Notes: generated by a model not told the origin, from the sequence alone. DNA of 64,000 nt from Pseudomonas reactans (GCF_013385825.1 NZ_JACAPG010000020.1:333754-397753); one strand, 5' to 3'; positions 8,112 through 16,480 are shown, counted from the first letter of the stretch. Program-made: numbers and translations.

Positions 8112-8591
8112 TCAGCCGAGGGCGAAGTCACGCAGTGCGTCGCCTTCCATGCGATAGCGCACCCACTCTTCCTGCGGCTGGGCGCCGATGGATTTGTAGA
8201 AGGCAATCGCCGGTTCGTTCCAGTCCAGCACGCTCCACTCAAAGCGCCCGCAACCGTTATCAAAGGCGATCTTCGCCAGGTGGCGCAGTAGCTTCTTGCC
8301 CGCCCCGCCGCCGCGCTGTTCCGGGTTGATGTAGAGGTCCTCCAGGTACAGGCAGTTGCTGCCCAGCCAGGTGGAATAGCTGAAAAAGAACACCGCAAAG
8401 CCAATCGGCAAGCCGTCGCGCAGGCAGATCAGGCCATGGGCGGTGGCGCCTTCACTGAACAGGCTACGCTCGATGTCCACCACACTGGCGATCACTTCGT
8501 GCCGGGCTTTCTCGTACTCGGCAAGCTCGGTGATGAACGTCAGGATCTGCGCAGCATCGCTGGGCACGGCGGGGCGAATCTCGATGGTCAT
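8112..8591 (-). CDS. GNAT-family N-acetyltransferase (SAT1/thialysine acetyltransferase-like)
   Basis: 159 residues with a GNAT fold: N-terminal IRPAVPSDAAQILTFITELAEYE, the acceptor-side segment TWLGSNCLYLEDLYI and the acetyl-CoA loop PEQRGGGAGKKLLRHLA, then WSVLDWNEPAIAFYKSIGA. This arrangement is that of the diamine and thialysine N-acetyltransferase group. It would transfer acetyl from acetyl-CoA to a small amine in the cytoplasm; the substrate is not predictable. It is monocistronic with its own terminator and is divergent from the MFS gene at 8776. Confidence 0.85.
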   Translation of the reverse strand: MTIEIRPAVPSDAAQILTFITELAEYEKARHEVIASVVDIERSLFSEGATAHGLICLRDGLPIGFAVFFFSYSTWLGSNCLYLEDLYINPEQRGGGAGKKLLRHLAKIAFDNGCGRFEWSVLDWNEPAIAFYKSIGAQPQEEWVRYRMEGDALRDFALG

Positions 8592-8775
8592 GGGCGAGCC
8601 TTGGCAATTTCAAAGCACACATACTAAGACGCTTTCGTGACGGATTGCAGTGCAATTTCACTGCATACCCTTACTCCGTCCACGGCTAACGCTGGCACCA
8701 CCAACCACACAACAATCGGCAAAGCGGTGCATGGTAAAAAGTCCGGCATAACTCCAATGACTTCCAGGCCCTCTT

Positions 8776-9966
8776 ATGCATTCCAAGTCTGCGGTGAGCA
8801 CGCCGCTGTTCGCCCTTTTTTGCCTTGCCAGTTTTCTGTTATCGCTGTCTTACGGCTCGACTTTTCTGTTGTCGTTGCTGATTCATACGCGCGGCGGTAA
8901 CGAGCACGATGCAGGCAGTGTGATCTCCATGGCGATGCTCAGCACCTTCGTGGCGGTGGTGGTCTCCGGGCATTTGGCTGATGCGCTGGGCGCGGCGCGG
9001 GCGATTGCGGGATTGGGCCTGTTGTTGGTGGTGGCATGCCTGGGTTTTGCCCTGATGCCAGGTTTCGGCCTGGGCTTGATGGGGTTTGGCCTGGCCCTGG
9101 GACTCGGTTGGGGGGTGTTCTATACCTTAGGGCCGATCATCGTGGCCATGCTGGTGGAACCACAGCAGCGGGCCAAATACTTTGCGTTATTGTCCGGCAG
9201 CATGATGAGCGGGATCGGGGCCGGCCCCTTGCTCGGGCGTGCGGCCAGCGCATTGGAGCTGCCGCTGACCAGCGCGTTTTACATCGCCGCCTTCGCCAGC
9301 CTGATGGGCGTGGTGATGTTCTGGCGACTGGGCGCCCATCTCAAACAAGACACGGTTGTGGCAAAAATTTCCTGGCGTGCCACCCGCCAGGTGCTGTCAT
9401 CGCGGGCGGTGTTCGCAATCATCATGGTCGGCCTGGGCGGTTGTGTGTTCGGCGGGTTGTCCTCATTCCAGACCAGCTACGCAGCGGCGCATTCCCTGGA
9501 CTATTCGCTATTTTTCGTGGGTTTCCTGAGCGCGGCGATTACCAGCCGCTTGTTGATTGCAGGGTTTGTCGTCAGGCGTGATGCCTATCGCTCGGCGTGC
9601 GTACTGTCGGGGCTGATGCTGGTGTCGGTGTTGATGTTCGGCTTCACGGTATCGGGGACCTTCAGCTACCTGCTCGCCGCCATCACTCTAGGCGTGGGTT
9701 ATGGGCTGACGTACTCGGTGATCAACGGGCTGGTGGCCAATGAAGCCCCCGCTGGCACCACGTCCCAAGCGTTGCTGCTGTTCAGCCTCGGGTACTTCGT
9801 CGGGGTGTTCGGGTTCCCGATGCTGGCGGGGCGGATCATCGTCGAGTATGGCCTGCAATCGCTGCTGCTGAGTGTGACGGCCGTGGCGTTGCTCAATTGG
9901 TTGATCAGCCTCGCGAGACTGATCTGGCGGCGGGCCTCGGCACACAAAATCTTACAGGTGAGCTAA
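8776..9966 (+). CDS. MFS transporter
   Basis: 396 residues, almost entirely hydrophobic, with about twelve membrane segments. The loop between segments 2 and 3 reads GHLADALGAARAIA, the MFS motif A position (weak form), and the centre carries the hydrophilic stretch RLGAHLKQDTVVAKISWRATRQVL between the two six-helix halves. Drug or metabolite export is the usual role for such single-gene MFS proteins, but the substrate cannot be read from sequence. It is preceded by a 184-base divergent intergenic region shared with the GNAT gene. No partner genes. Confidence 0.85.
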   Translation: MHSKSAVSTPLFALFCLASFLLSLSYGSTFLLSLLIHTRGGNEHDAGSVISMAMLSTFVAVVVSGHLADALGAARAIAGLGLLLVVACLGFALMPGFGLGLMGFGLALGLGWGVFYTLGPIIVAMLVEPQQRAKYFALLSGSMMSGIGAGPLLGRAASALELPLTSAFYIAAFASLMGVVMFWRLGAHLKQDTVVAKISWRATRQVLSSRAVFAIIMVGLGGCVFGGLSSFQTSYAAAHSLDYSLFFVGFLSAAITSRLLIAGFVVRRDAYRSACVLSGLMLVSVLMFGFTVSGTFSYLLAAITLGVGYGLTYSVINGLVANEAPAGTTSQALLLFSLGYFVGVFGFPMLAGRIIVEYGLQSLLLSVTAVALLNWLISLARLIWRRASAHKILQVS

Positions 9967-10051
9967 GACCGTTCGTCGCCATCAAGGCACGAACGCCAAG
10001 GCCTGGCTGACCAATAGAGGGTAAGGACATTAATCATATGGAGACACCCTC

Positions 10052-10384
10052 ATGAAAAATTCCAAGTTTGCTGCCCTCGCCCTCACAGGCCTGTTGTCTG
10101 CTGCATCGCTGAGCGCCTTTGCCGCCAGCTCGACCACCGGGCCCACCGATCCAACGCCGAATGCCACCACCGAGTCGCAGAAATCCATGGGTACCGGCAT
10201 GGACACCAATGGTGGCGCGGTCATTGAGCCCGGTGCTGACCCGCGCACCCAAGGCAACGATACCCAGCGTCAAGCGCCTGCTGCCGTCGGTAACGGCAAA
10301 ATGGGCCCGGCGATCAACCAGCCCAACATCAACAAAGGCGATGACTCCAACGTCCCAGGTGCCCCGAAACAACCTGCGCCTTGA
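10052..10384 (+). CDS. Small secreted protein, low complexity, unknown function
   Basis: 110 residues. A clear signal peptide (MKNSKFAALALTGLLSAASLSAFA, cleavage after AFA) is followed by a mature part of about 86 residues rich in Gly, Asn, Pro, Thr and Gln with no Cys and no predicted fold. The gene has a GGAGA ribosome-binding site ahead of ATG 10052. It lies 51 bases before another small gene on the same strand and may be co-transcribed with it. Such Gly/Asn/Pro-rich periplasmic proteins are common in fluorescent pseudomonads and often stress-related, but no function is assigned. Confidence 0.8.
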   Translation: MKNSKFAALALTGLLSAASLSAFAASSTTGPTDPTPNATTESQKSMGTGMDTNGGAVIEPGADPRTQGNDTQRQAPAAVGNGKMGPAINQPNINKGDDSNVPGAPKQPAP

Positions 10385-10435
10385 TCCATCGAACGCAAGA
10401 CGAACACCCGATCATTTCCCAGTGAAGAGGTACGC

Positions 10436-10702
10436 ATGAACGTCGATAGAAACCTTGAAAAAGAAGTCCTCACCCGCCTGCTGCACGCCCATCCGCAAGG
10501 CCTGGGCAAGGAGGTGCTGGATAACTACCGCGGCGAAAAAGAGGTGGCCAGTGTCTTGGCGTTCCTGCAGGACCGCGGGTTGATCAAGGATGGGCATGTG
10601 ACCACTGACGCTGCCGGTGAGTATGCGTTGAATCTGCCGATCAAGCTGACGGCGTCTGGGGTGGATGAGGCGCGTAAGTTGGATAGCGCCAGCTCCCAGT
10701 AA
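10436..10702 (+). CDS. Small winged-helix-like protein, unknown function
   Basis: 88 residues: EKEVLTRLLHAHPQGLGKEVLDNYRGEKEVASVLAFLQDRGLIKDGHVTTD resembles a short winged-helix domain (helix, helix, then a beta hairpin), followed by ITLTASGVDEARKL-like text. A start at ATG 10436 has GAAGAGG upstream. It could be a DNA-binding or protein-interaction module. Its position after the secreted-protein gene suggests a two-gene unit. Function not recognised. Confidence 0.75.
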   Translation: MNVDRNLEKEVLTRLLHAHPQGLGKEVLDNYRGEKEVASVLAFLQDRGLIKDGHVTTDAAGEYALNLPIKLTASGVDEARKLDSASSQ

Positions 10703-10759
10703 TACGTTGTTGGCTGGTCTGATCGAAGCGCTGAAAAAACCGGCTGAACACAAACCCAC

Positions 10760-10848
10760 TGTAGGAGCCGGCTTGCCGGCGATGGCGGCGCATCAGTCAC
10801 CGTAACGGTTGCAGATAAACCGCCATCGCTGGCAAGCCAGCTCCTACA
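10760..10848. repeat. REP doublet copy 3, overlapping the kinase stop codon
   Basis: TGTAGGAGCCGGCTTGCCGG at the left and CTGGCAAGCCAGCTCCTACA at the right. The right arm contains the TAG stop (10844-10846) of the PfkB gene, so the repeat is partly coding. Confidence 0.9.
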
Positions 10849-11779
10849 GGTTTTGCTGCGTTTGCTCAGTGAGGAGTATGTCAACTTCGGCAGTGCCCGG
10901 GGAAGTTGCAGGTCCCCAGCGTGTCACCGCCAACGCCGCTGCCGCATTCGCACGGCGTGCCGCTTCAGCAGGTTTCAAACCTTTGGCAAGGCCAGCAATA
11001 AACACCCCTGCATGCGCATCCCCCGCGCCGTTGCTGTCCACCGCCGTAACCTTGAAGCCCGGTACATGTTCAGCCTGGCTCTGACGACTGACCCAGCAAC
11101 CATTCGGCCCATCACGCACCACCAGCAAGGCATCAACGGGCAGGTGACGATTGAGATCGACCAGCGCATCCGCCAACGTACCCGCTCCGGTAAACGCCAG
11201 GGCTTCCGGGCCATTACTGGTCCAGATATCGATGCGCGGCAACAACGCCACCATCAGCGCTGAATCCGGCGCCTTGACCAACGGGCCCGGGTCGAACACC
11301 ACGGTGATCGCTCGCGGTAGCGTCAGCAGCCAGTCGAGCAATGCCTGCGCCTTGCCTTCCAATAAAAGGCTGTAGCCGCTGACATACACGTAATCGTCCG
11401 CTTGCGGGACCATTCGCGCCAAGTCATCGGCACTCAAGTCACCTTCAGCGCCGATATGGGAAATGAAGGTGCGCTCAGTGGTGGCCTCGGTCAGCGATAC
11501 ACACAAACCGGTGTCTTTATCGGTGCTGGCCGCCTGGGCCATTTCGACCCCTTCGGCCTGCATCGCCGCACGGGCCAGGTCACCAAAGCGCCCATTGCCA
11601 TGACGCCCGAGGTAAACCACCGGCAACCCATTGCGCCGCGCGGCCGCCATCACATTGAAGCCCCCTCCGGCCTCAAAGCTGGCCGATTGCGCCAGCACAT
11701 CGCCGCCGGTGGCGGGCAGGGTATCGAGAGCCATGACCAGGTCGACGATGACCTGGCCTGTGTGCAGCAATCTAGACAT
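10844..11779 (-). CDS. PfkB-family (ribokinase-like) sugar or nucleoside kinase
   Basis: 311 residues. The N-terminal PfkB signature reads GGGFNVMAAARRNG, and the C-terminal signature VDSNGAGDAHAGVFIAGLAKG carries the catalytic Asp and anion hole (GAGD). The family phosphorylates ribose, pseudouridine, inosine and similar compounds with ATP. It overlaps the NCS1 permease start by 8 bases and so is the last gene of the GntR-ARH-permease-kinase operon. In that context it most likely phosphorylates ribose released from an imported nucleoside, or the nucleoside itself. The stop codon is supplied by the adjacent REP element, so the C-terminus may have been altered by the repeat. Confidence 0.88.
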   Translation of the reverse strand: MSRLLHTGQVIVDLVMALDTLPATGGDVLAQSASFEAGGGFNVMAAARRNGLPVVYLGRHGNGRFGDLARAAMQAEGVEMAQAASTDKDTGLCVSLTEATTERTFISHIGAEGDLSADDLARMVPQADDYVYVSGYSLLLEGKAQALLDWLLTLPRAITVVFDPGPLVKAPDSALMVALLPRIDIWTSNGPEALAFTGAGTLADALVDLNRHLPVDALLVVRDGPNGCWVSRQSQAEHVPGFKVTAVDSNGAGDAHAGVFIAGLAKGLKPAEAARRANAAAALAVTRWGPATSPGTAEVDILLTEQTQQNL

Positions 11780-13238
11780 TAGGACGCTCTACCAAAGCCG
11801 GGCGACGGTCAGCCGCGCCACCCAGTACTGCATAAATTCCGCCGGCCACCAGAAAGGTGACGATCCAGCCGAGGCCGTTGTGGCCCAGCCAGGAGTCGGA
11901 CAAAGGCCCGGCGAACCAGATGTTTTCGGCAGTGGTGCCGATGGTGGTGAAGCTGAAACCCAGCACGATCGCCACCGCCCAGGCGCCGAACGCACGCCAT
12001 TCCACACCACCGCGGTACCAGTAGGCGCTGCTTGGGCTCACGTCCAGCAGGTCCTTGGGGCTGTAGTGGTGACGGTGCATCAGGTCAACCACGAAGATGC
12101 CGACCCACGCCGTGATCGGCACCGCCAGCAACGAGATGAACGTGATGAACGGGCCGTAGAAGCTGTCGGCGATCAACATGAAGTAGATCGAGCCGGCGAA
12201 GATCGCCACGATGTCGACGATCACCGCATGCACACGCTTGACCTTCAAGCCGAGGGTCAGTGTGGTGAGACCCGCCGAGTACACCGACAAGTTGTTGGAC
12301 AGCAGCAGCCCGCCAAACGCGGTGATCAGGTACGGCACCGCCATCCAGGTCGGCAGCATGTCGCGGATCGCGACGATCGGGTCAGTGGCGGAGGCCAGGT
12401 CGTTGTTGCCCACCGACAGCAAGCCGCCAAGGGTGATCAGCAACACCAGCGGAATGCCCGCGCCAAACGCGGCCGATGCCACCAGGCGCACGGCGGTGAC
12501 GCTGCGGTGCTGATAGCGCGACATGTCGGCACCGGCATTCGCCCAGCCAATACCGGTACCGGCAGCCATGGTGCCGACGCCGATGATCATCGCGCTCAAC
12601 GGCGCCGGGGTGGCGTTGAACACTGCGCTCCAATCGATGGTGGCGCAGAGGAAGCCGCCGACCAGAATGTTCAGGGCGCCAAACACATACGTGGCCCACT
12701 TCTGGATCACCAGCAACGTGGCATGGCCCAGGCCGGAAACCGACAAGGTCAGCAACACGAAGATGGCGATAAAGATCAGGGTCAGCACCGGCGCGCTTTT
12801 CGCCTCGACCGGCGAACCAAACAGGATCGAGCACAGCGACAGCAGCACAAACGCGGCCGTGGTGGTGTTGACGGTTTCCCAGCCCAGGCGCGACATCAGC
12901 GACACCAGCGTCGGCCCGATATTGCCGCGCACACCGAAGATGGCACGGGACAGCGTCAGGCTCGGCGCACGCCCACGGCGGCCAGCGATGGAGATGATGC
13001 CCACCACCGCGAACGAACCGGCAGCGCCGAGGATCGCCACGATGATTGCCTGCCAGATCGCCAGGCCGCGAAACGCCACCAGCGTGGCGCCGAGCGGCAA
13101 ACCGAGGATGCTGATGTTGGCGGCGAACCACACCCAGAACAGTTGCAGCGGGTGCCCGTTGCACTCGCCTTCAGGGACCGGTTCGATGCCGCGTGTTTCC
13201 AATTGCCCGGCACTTTGGCCGGAAGAGGTGCTGCTCAT
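11772..13238 (-). CDS. NCS1-family permease (nucleobase/nucleoside:cation symporter)
   Basis: 488 residues, twelve membrane segments expected. It belongs to the CodB/Fur group: EPVPEGECNGHPLQLFWVWFAANISILGLPLGA is the usual N-terminus, and GIGWANAGADMSRY and SSNNLSVYSAGL-like segments carry the substrate- and sodium-site residues. NCS1 proteins import cytosine, purines, hydantoins, thiamine or nucleosides. It lies between the ADP-ribosylglycohydrolase gene and the PfkB kinase, overlapping the latter by 8 bases. This suggests a ribosylated base as substrate rather than a free base. An ACAACAAT stretch ahead of the ribosome-binding site might be a weak Crc target. Confidence 0.9.
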   Translation of the reverse strand: MSSTSSGQSAGQLETRGIEPVPEGECNGHPLQLFWVWFAANISILGLPLGATLVAFRGLAIWQAIIVAILGAAGSFAVVGIISIAGRRGRAPSLTLSRAIFGVRGNIGPTLVSLMSRLGWETVNTTTAAFVLLSLCSILFGSPVEAKSAPVLTLIFIAIFVLLTLSVSGLGHATLLVIQKWATYVFGALNILVGGFLCATIDWSAVFNATPAPLSAMIIGVGTMAAGTGIGWANAGADMSRYQHRSVTAVRLVASAAFGAGIPLVLLITLGGLLSVGNNDLASATDPIVAIRDMLPTWMAVPYLITAFGGLLLSNNLSVYSAGLTTLTLGLKVKRVHAVIVDIVAIFAGSIYFMLIADSFYGPFITFISLLAVPITAWVGIFVVDLMHRHHYSPKDLLDVSPSSAYWYRGGVEWRAFGAWAVAIVLGFSFTTIGTTAENIWFAGPLSDSWLGHNGLGWIVTFLVAGGIYAVLGGAADRRPALVERPNV

Positions 13239-13323
13239 GAGGGGGTGCTCCTGGTGCCTGTATTGTTGTGGTTGTGGCAGAAAATCAAAGCGTTAACCGG
13301 TCATCCTGACTCGACGCAACCTA

Positions 13324-13412
13324 TGTAGGAGCTGGCTTGCCGGCGATTGCGATGTTCCAGCCACTGCATCGCCAACTGACCAATCGCCATCGCCGGCAAG
13401 CCGGCTCCTACA
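13324..13412. repeat. REP doublet copy 4
   Basis: TGTAGGAGCTGGCTTGCCGG and the inverted CCGGCAAGCCGGCTCCTACA flank 50 bases. It sits inside the operon, between the permease start and the stop of the ADP-ribosylglycohydrolase gene 4 bases away. Confidence 0.9.
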
Positions 13413-13416
13413 AGGT

Positions 13417-14418
13417 TCAGCGCAATTTGAGCAACCCTTGAACCAGCGGCTGCAACTCCAGGCCATTGACCTGTTTGACCTGTTCGATCATCGCGTCAGG
13501 CCAGCACTGCATGCCCAGGCACGCGCCCAGCATGGCGCCGAGAATGGCGGCAATGGTGTCAGTGTCGCCGCCAAGGCTGGCGGCCAGACACAGCGCTTCG
13601 AAGGCGTTCAACTCGCCCACCGCCACTTGCTGGGCCAGGGCAAACGACACCACCACCGACTCCTGGGACGCGACGGAAGTACCGATCAATTCGTACAGCA
13701 GGTCGGCGAACAGGGCTTTGTCGCCGCTGCCGACGCTCAGGGTGCGTGCCCAACTGATGCGCGTGGAAATACGCCCGCCGGCAATCCAGTGACCATGGCC
13801 TTCAGCCTGCTGGGCAATCTGGGTGCCGATGTTCAGTGCTTCGCCCAGGTCCGCGCCGTTGATGCCGGCCGACACCACCGCCGCCACCGCCGCCGCACTG
13901 GAAATTCCCAGGGTGGTGTTATGGGTGACCTGGCAGGCCTGGATCACCGCCTGGATAAACCGCGCCGGGTCGCTGACGTCGGCGGCGATCCCCACCGGGG
14001 TGATGCGCATCGCAGCGCCGTTGGTGGTGCCGTAGCGGCCAGACTCTTCCGGCGTGTGACCGGCGAGGATCATGTCGATGGCACGCTTGGTGGAGGGGCC
14101 GAGCAAATCCTGCGAGCCCTTGGCGCGCATCACTGCTTCCCAATCGATCAAACGCTGGGCGAGCACCGTCGGTTCGATGACGCCCTGCCCCTCCACCAGC
14201 AACTCACCCACCAGGATCGCCTGCTCGGTGTCATCGGTGATGGAACCGGCAGGCATGTTCGGCGCAATCGGCTGGTCGGCGTCGGCATCTTCCAGGCCAG
14301 TGATGGCGCCGAAACGCGCCCGGACCTGCTCGCGGCTCAAGGACTGGGTCGGCATGCCCAGGGCATCGCCCAATGCCAGGCCGTAGAAAGCGCCGAGGGC
14401 GCGAGTGTGCGGGGTCAT
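13417..14418 (-). CDS. ADP-ribosylglycohydrolase-family (DraG/ARH) hydrolase
   Basis: 333 residues. The two metal-binding signatures of the family are intact: SITDDTEQAIL after residue 50 and GGDTDTIAAILGAMLGA near the C-terminus, together giving the Asp/Thr ligands of the binuclear Mg centre. Family members cleave N- or O-glycosidic bonds of ADP-ribose on proteins or small molecules. There is no ADP-ribosyltransferase nearby; instead the operon has an NCS1 permease and a ribokinase-like kinase, so cleavage of a nucleoside-like small molecule is a better guess. ATG 14418 overlaps the TGA of the GntR gene (ATGA), which fixes the start. Confidence 0.88.
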   Translation of the reverse strand: MTPHTRALGAFYGLALGDALGMPTQSLSREQVRARFGAITGLEDADADQPIAPNMPAGSITDDTEQAILVGELLVEGQGVIEPTVLAQRLIDWEAVMRAKGSQDLLGPSTKRAIDMILAGHTPEESGRYGTTNGAAMRITPVGIAADVSDPARFIQAVIQACQVTHNTTLGISSAAAVAAVVSAGINGADLGEALNIGTQIAQQAEGHGHWIAGGRISTRISWARTLSVGSGDKALFADLLYELIGTSVASQESVVVSFALAQQVAVGELNAFEALCLAASLGGDTDTIAAILGAMLGACLGMQCWPDAMIEQVKQVNGLELQPLVQGLLKLR

Positions 14419-15128
14419 TTCGAGTTTCCAAACTGGAGGTGCAGGCGAAAGTGCAGCGGGTCGAGCAAGCTTTCGACATGCTCCATGAAACGTTCGCGAC
14501 GGTCGTAGGTGGTCCGTGAGGCCTTGAGAAACACCGTGCCTGCAGGACGGCCGAGCAACTCGGCGTCTTCGTCGCTGAGGGGTTCGGCGCCGATCCATTG
14601 GTCACCTTCGGCGCCGACGTAACCGTAGGCGGCCAGGGTGATGGTCAGGGAGTTATCGATCAGGCCGACTTTAGGCAGGCTTTCCAGGCCGCCAGATGCG
14701 GGCATCAACGAGCGTTCCAGGGAGACCGCTGTGCCGTCGGTGGTGCGGCGACGGCGATCAAGGGCAATGAATTGGTCGCTGCCGAAACGGCTGAACAGGT
14801 CGGGACGGGTCACCGCTTCCAAGCGCAGGATGTCGGTGTTCACTCGCGCCCCTGTGTCGGCCAGGGCCTGGGCCCAACCGCTGCGTTGGTCGAGCACCAT
14901 GCCGTCAAAGGTGACAATCGAGCCGACGCCGCTCTGGGTCGCGATGTAGTTTCGGCGCTTCAACTCGGCGAGGGCTTCGCGCAGGGTGCCACGGCTGACC
15001 GCAAACTCTTCGGCCAACTGGTGCTCGCCCGGCAGCAGGAAACCGTCGGCCATCACTCCACCCTCGATACGGCGGATGAGCTCGTCGACGACGCGTTTTT
15101 TCTTATCAAATCGAACATGTCTAATCAT
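14415..15128 (-). CDS. GntR/HutC-family transcriptional regulator (UTRA domain)
   Basis: 237 residues from ATG 15128. The N-terminal winged helix (VVDELIRRIEGGVMADGFLLPGEHQLAEEFAVSRGTLREALAELKRR) is followed by a UTRA ligand domain ending FMEHVESLLDPLHFRLHLQF. HutC-type members respond to histidine intermediates, amino sugars or nucleosides. It is the first gene of the operon and overlaps the ADP-ribosylglycohydrolase gene, so it is the natural local repressor; an inverted repeat covers its own start codon, suggesting autoregulation. Two codons upstream a TTG is also in frame, but ATG is preferred. Confidence 0.87.
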   Translation of the reverse strand: MIRHVRFDKKKRVVDELIRRIEGGVMADGFLLPGEHQLAEEFAVSRGTLREALAELKRRNYIATQSGVGSIVTFDGMVLDQRSGWAQALADTGARVNTDILRLEAVTRPDLFSRFGSDQFIALDRRRRTTDGTAVSLERSLMPASGGLESLPKVGLIDNSLTITLAAYGYVGAEGDQWIGAEPLSDEDAELLGRPAGTVFLKASRTTYDRRERFMEHVESLLDPLHFRLHLQFGNSK

Positions 15129-15130
15129 GT
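15115..15130. promoter_or_regulatory. Probable GntR operator overlapping the regulator's start codon
   Basis: ACATG-N6-CATGT (plus strand) covers the ATG at 15126-15128. Half-sites of this kind (GTACAT/ATGTAC-like) are typical for HutC-type regulators. Binding is inferred. Confidence 0.5.
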
Positions 15131-15198
15131 ACAAATTGATAACCGAAAGCGCCTATTTACAGCAAGCGAATTATTTCAGAGAGATGAAGAAACCGGCC

Positions 15199-15759
15199 TC
15201 AGGGTTCCAGGCCAATACGGAAAAACTCCCCGCCGCTCCAGACGCCCAGCCAGTTCTGACCGTTGATCGGACGGCTCACCGCCAACTCCACCAATTGGTA
15301 GAACACGTTGCGATGCACCAGGGCTTCGAGGTTGGTGCGCACCCGCAGATAGGGCGCGGGTTCCTGGGTGTCAGGGTCGATCACCACACGCAAGGGGTGT
15401 TCAAGGCCCGCTTCGATCTGATCGTCCACGTTGGTGGTAAAGCGCAGCAACTGGCCTTCGCCCTGCCCTTCGACCTCCAGCGTTAGCGCCACGAACGGCG
15501 CATCATCGACGCTGATGCCAACCTTTTCCACGGGAGTGACCAGGAAGTAATCATCACCATCGCGGCGAATGATGTTGGAGAACAGTTTGACCATCGGCTT
15601 ACGTCCGATCGGCGTGCCCTGGTAAAACCAGGTACCGTCGCGGGCAATGCGCATGTCGATGTTGCCGCAGAAGTCCGGGTTCCACAGGTGTACCGGCGCC
15701 GGTCCCTTGCCCTTGGGCAGTTGGGCCAACAGGTCGTTGGCTTTGGCGGAATCGGTCAT
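15199..15759 (-). CDS. DUF1285 family protein
   Basis: 186 residues. The DUF1285 pattern is visible: VHLWNPDFCGNIDMRIARDGTWFYQGTPIGRKPMVKLFSNIIRRDGDDYFLVTPVEKVGI, then an all-beta C-terminal part ending NWLGVWSGGEFFRIG. No enzyme motif or transmembrane segment is seen; function is not established. ATG 15759 follows AGGAGAAC, a strong ribosome-binding site, and is preferred over the longer frame from 15786. It lies immediately downstream of the DUF4823 lipoprotein gene and is probably co-transcribed with it. Confidence 0.88.
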   Translation of the reverse strand: MTDSAKANDLLAQLPKGKGPAPVHLWNPDFCGNIDMRIARDGTWFYQGTPIGRKPMVKLFSNIIRRDGDDYFLVTPVEKVGISVDDAPFVALTLEVEGQGEGQLLRFTTNVDDQIEAGLEHPLRVVIDPDTQEPAPYLRVRTNLEALVHRNVFYQLVELAVSRPINGQNWLGVWSGGEFFRIGLEP

Positions 15760-15775
15760 GGGGTTCTCCTGGTGC

Positions 15776-16381
15776 TTATTGATCACTCATGCCCAACAGG
15801 CTACGGGCGTACTGGCGCAGCGGACGGGCAATCAGATCTTGTGGCTTGTTGTCGTGGAACGTCAGCAAACCGCCACGACTGCGAATACGTGCAGTATCGA
15901 TCAAATACTGGGTGCTGGTCTCGATCAACATGATCTGGATGACGCCGCTGTCCAGCCCAACGCGGTCGAGGGCTTCTTGGTCGGCCCACTCATCGGCGTT
16001 GCCGATCCGGTCATCCGCCTTGGCGAAACGGCAGTACAGCAGGTAGTGAGCGCCAGCCGCGCGGGCTTCGGACATTGCCTGCTCCAAGCCTTCCGGCTGA
16101 CGGGCGCGGCGCACCATGGGGAAATATTCGATAAAGCCGTTGAAGGCTTCCTCGGCCACCACGTTTGGACGCGGATAAGCGCTGCCCGGCGGCACAAAGG
16201 CGCCCTGGGCGATAAACACGAAAGAATCCGGCTGTATGCGAACCGAGGCGGTGCGACGGGTATCGCTGTGATCCAGCAAACCGGCATCGCTCATCTGATA
16301 GCGGGTGCCTTCGGCCATATCGCTGACGGTCATGCAACCACTCAGCGTCAACGACGCCAGCAACAAAACCAGACTACGCAT
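15776..16381 (-). CDS. DUF4823 family lipoprotein
   Basis: 201 residues with a lipoprotein signal peptide: MRSLVLLLASLTLSGC, lipobox LSGC, so Cys16 should be lipid-modified. The residue after Cys is Met, compatible with outer-membrane sorting. The rest follows the DUF4823 pattern with VAEEAFNGFIEYFPMV, AAGAHYLLYCRFAKADDRIGNADEW and MLIETSTQYLIDTARIRS. Proteins of this type are structurally reminiscent of GNA1162-like outer-membrane lipoproteins, but no role is known. Paired with the DUF1285 gene. Confidence 0.87.
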   Translation of the reverse strand: MRSLVLLLASLTLSGCMTVSDMAEGTRYQMSDAGLLDHSDTRRTASVRIQPDSFVFIAQGAFVPPGSAYPRPNVVAEEAFNGFIEYFPMVRRARQPEGLEQAMSEARAAGAHYLLYCRFAKADDRIGNADEWADQEALDRVGLDSGVIQIMLIETSTQYLIDTARIRSRGGLLTFHDNKPQDLIARPLRQYARSLLGMSDQ

Positions 16382-16447
16382 CCTAATCCTCCAGAAGCCG
16401 GTGACGGAAAACCGGCGAATGGGCGTGAGATGCAGAATTCAGGCCAT

Positions 16448-16471
16448 TGTAGGAGCCGGCTTGCCGGCGAT
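16448..16471. repeat. Single REP unit (copy 5)
   Basis: TGTAGGAGCCGGCTTGCCGG plus CGAT, without an inverted partner; it lies between the DUF4823 gene and the stop of moaA. Confidence 0.85.
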
Positions 16472-16480
16472 CGCGGTGAA

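Noticed and set aside
11631..13328. A 565-codon plus-strand frame over the NCS1 permease
   Set aside because: His/Gln/Arg-rich composition, no domain; the opposite strand encodes a clear transporter.
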